In this document: positions 62,799 through 64,000 of the stretch, piece by piece
Layout: every line of letters starts with the position of its first letter
How positions within the stretch are numbered: the first letter of the stretch is position 1
Assembly (NCBI RefSeq): GCF_014287515.2
Contig: NZ_CP092473.1
Span: forward strand, 2,383,001 to 2,447,000
Direction of reading: 5' to 3'
Source of the DNA: Roseburia rectibacter
Lineage (GTDB): Bacteria; Bacillota; Clostridia; Lachnospirales; Lachnospiraceae
Length of the DNA stretch: 64,000 bases
Program-made: the position numbers and the translations under genes
The notes under the pieces: generated by a model
What the model was told of the DNA's origin: nothing
The model's input: the letters and a program-made list of their open reading frames with translations, nothing else
Database searches by the model: none

Positions 62799-64000
62799 AT
62801 GGCAGAGAAACATGGAAATCTTTCAATTAACAGCGATAATCTGTTCCCGATTATCAAAAAATGGTTATATTCCGATCACGACATCTTCTTCCGTGAGCTG
62901 ATCAGTAACGGATGTGATGCGATCACAAAATTAAAAAAACTCGAAATGATGGGCGAATATACATTACCGTCTGACTACAAACCGGAGATCCACGTTGTTG
63001 TAAATCCGGAGGAAAAAACCTTAAAATTTATCGATAATGGTCTTGGTATGACCGCAGACGAGGTTGAGGAATACATCAACCAGATCGCATTTTCCGGTGC
63101 AACAGATTTCATTGAAAAATACAAAGACAAAGCAAACGACGATCAGATCATCGGTCACTTTGGACTTGGCTTCTATTCCGCATTCATGGTAGCTGATCAG
63201 GTAACGATCGATACATTATCCTACAAAGACGGCGCAACGGCTGTTCACTGGTCCTGCGACGGCGGTACTGAATTTGATATGGCTGATGGCACCAAAGAAG
63301 GCGTCGGTACAGAAATCACCCTTTTCTTAAACGAGGATTCCGTTGAATTTTCCAACGAGTACCGTGCAAGAGAAGTCATCGAAAAGTACTGCTCTTTCAT
63401 GCCGACTCCGATCTTCCTTGAGAAGGCAAACGCTGAGACAGAATATGAGACGATCGACGCCGCTGATAAATTAGACACAGACACTGTCGTTGAGACGATC
63501 CATGAGGAAGCAAAAACAGAGGAGAAAGAAAACGAAAACGGCGAAAAAGAAGTCATTGAAGTTTCTCCTGCAAAAGATAAATTAAAGATCGTAAAGCGTC
63601 CGGTTTCATTAAACGATACCAACCCTCTCTGGGCAAAGAGTCCGAACGAATGCACCGACGAAGAATACAAAGCATTTTACCGCAAAGTATTCTTAGATTA
63701 CAAAGAACCATTGTTCTGGATCCACTTGAATATGGACTATCCGTTCAACTTAAAGGGTATCCTGTACTTCCCGAAGATCAATACCGAGTATGATTCCATC
63801 GAGGGAACCATCAAACTTTACAACAATCAGGTATTTATCGCCGACAACATCAAGGAAGTCATTCCTGAATTCTTAATGCTCTTAAAAGGTGTGATCGACT
63901 GCCCGGATCTACCGCTTAACGTATCCAGAAGTGCACTGCAGAACGATGGTTTTGTAAAGAAGATCTCCGAGTACATCACCAAGAAAGTAGCTGACAAGCT
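62799..64000 (+). CDS. htpG: Chaperone HtpG (Hsp90), partial
   Basis: The first 400 codons of bacterial Hsp90, which refolds client proteins with ATP. The GHKL ATPase fold is intact: RELISNGCDAITKL (Asn and Asp that hold Mg-ATP), FIDNGLGMTADEVEEYINQI, GHFGLGFYSAFMVAD and GTEITLFLN. The charged linker (EEKENENGEKEVIE) and the start of the middle domain follow; the C-terminal dimer domain is beyond the window. It is divergent from the Stealth operon and carries a CIRCE element. Confidence 0.97.
   Translation, partial: MAEKHGNLSINSDNLFPIIKKWLYSDHDIFFRELISNGCDAITKLKKLEMMGEYTLPSDYKPEIHVVVNPEEKTLKFIDNGLGMTADEVEEYINQIAFSGATDFIEKYKDKANDDQIIGHFGLGFYSAFMVADQVTIDTLSYKDGATAVHWSCDGGTEFDMADGTKEGVGTEITLFLNEDSVEFSNEYRAREVIEKYCSFMPTPIFLEKANAETEYETIDAADKLDTDTVVETIHEEAKTEEKENENGEKEVIEVSPAKDKLKIVKRPVSLNDTNPLWAKSPNECTDEEYKAFYRKVFLDYKEPLFWIHLNMDYPFNLKGILYFPKINTEYDSIEGTIKLYNNQVFIADNIKEVIPEFLMLLKGVIDCPDLPLNVSRSALQNDGFVKKISEYITKKVADK

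Noticed and set aside
1..64000. CRISPR arrays, tRNA or rRNA genes, prophage, transposase genes
   Set aside because: None could be supported on either strand.

Overview
The window reads as chromosomal DNA of a gut Firmicute of the family Lachnospiraceae, most like the Roseburia/Agathobacter (Eubacterium rectale) group. The basis is AT-rich low-GC coding style, strong AGGAGG-type ribosome sites, a SpoIIM-XerD-Nudix cluster, a Firmicute LexA box at recA, a clostridial Rex box, Min proteins, pyruvate phosphate dikinase, and a YesM/LplB/LplC-type sugar locus. The genus is an inference. Most genes lie on the minus strand. I saw no tRNA, rRNA, CRISPR array, prophage or transposase gene.

Layout. 0-4 kb: a marR-controlled heterodimeric ABC exporter (one subunit cut by the window edge). 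4.1-6.1 kb: divergent aroD and DAHP synthase. 6.2-8.6 kb: nudix-spoIIM-xerD and a 38-aa membrane ORF. 8.8-13.9 kb: a KdpE-like response regulator with an unknown membrane protein, then rny, recX and recA. 14.2-16.7 kb: a 1-kb non-coding repeat followed by a decayed patch (aldo/keto reductase, flavodoxin-like and LysR relics). 16.7-22.1 kb: cobQ-cobT-cobU-cobS, split by a second copy of the 1-kb repeat. 22.1-34.7 kb: an eight-gene glycan locus (two permeases, two binding proteins, YesL, GH42 beta-galactosidase, GH29 alpha-fucosidase, YesM-type kinase), fitting uptake and breakdown of fucosylated, galactose-containing oligosaccharides. 35-39 kb: a corrinoid-activation-type ferredoxin/ASKHA ATPase, exoA, the third 1-kb repeat, and a PatB/MalY C-S lyase. 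40-45 kb: minCDE and thiSGHE. 45-52 kb: sbcDC and an erythromycin-esterase-like protein. 52-54 kb: tetR with a broken FMN-binding gene and a flavodoxin-ferredoxin protein. 54-58.5 kb: ppdK, surface-protein relics and an iron alcohol dehydrogenase under a Rex box. 58.7-62.5 kb: a two-gene operon of a Stealth-type phosphotransferase and a 913-residue zinc-ribbon protein of unknown function. 62.8-64 kb: htpG (cut by the edge) behind a CIRCE element.

The main non-ordinary signals are three: (1) a family of three ~1,027-bp non-coding foldback elements with 15-bp terminal inverted repeats, nested hairpins and compensatory base changes between copies; (2) two families of short hairpin repeats tied to transcription terminators, one of which shares its T tract with a terminator in all three copies; (3) the Stealth/zinc-ribbon operon. 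Many promoters have clear -35/-10 boxes at 17 bp, and several carry operators that can be read directly (MarR, TetR, LexA, Rex, CIRCE).
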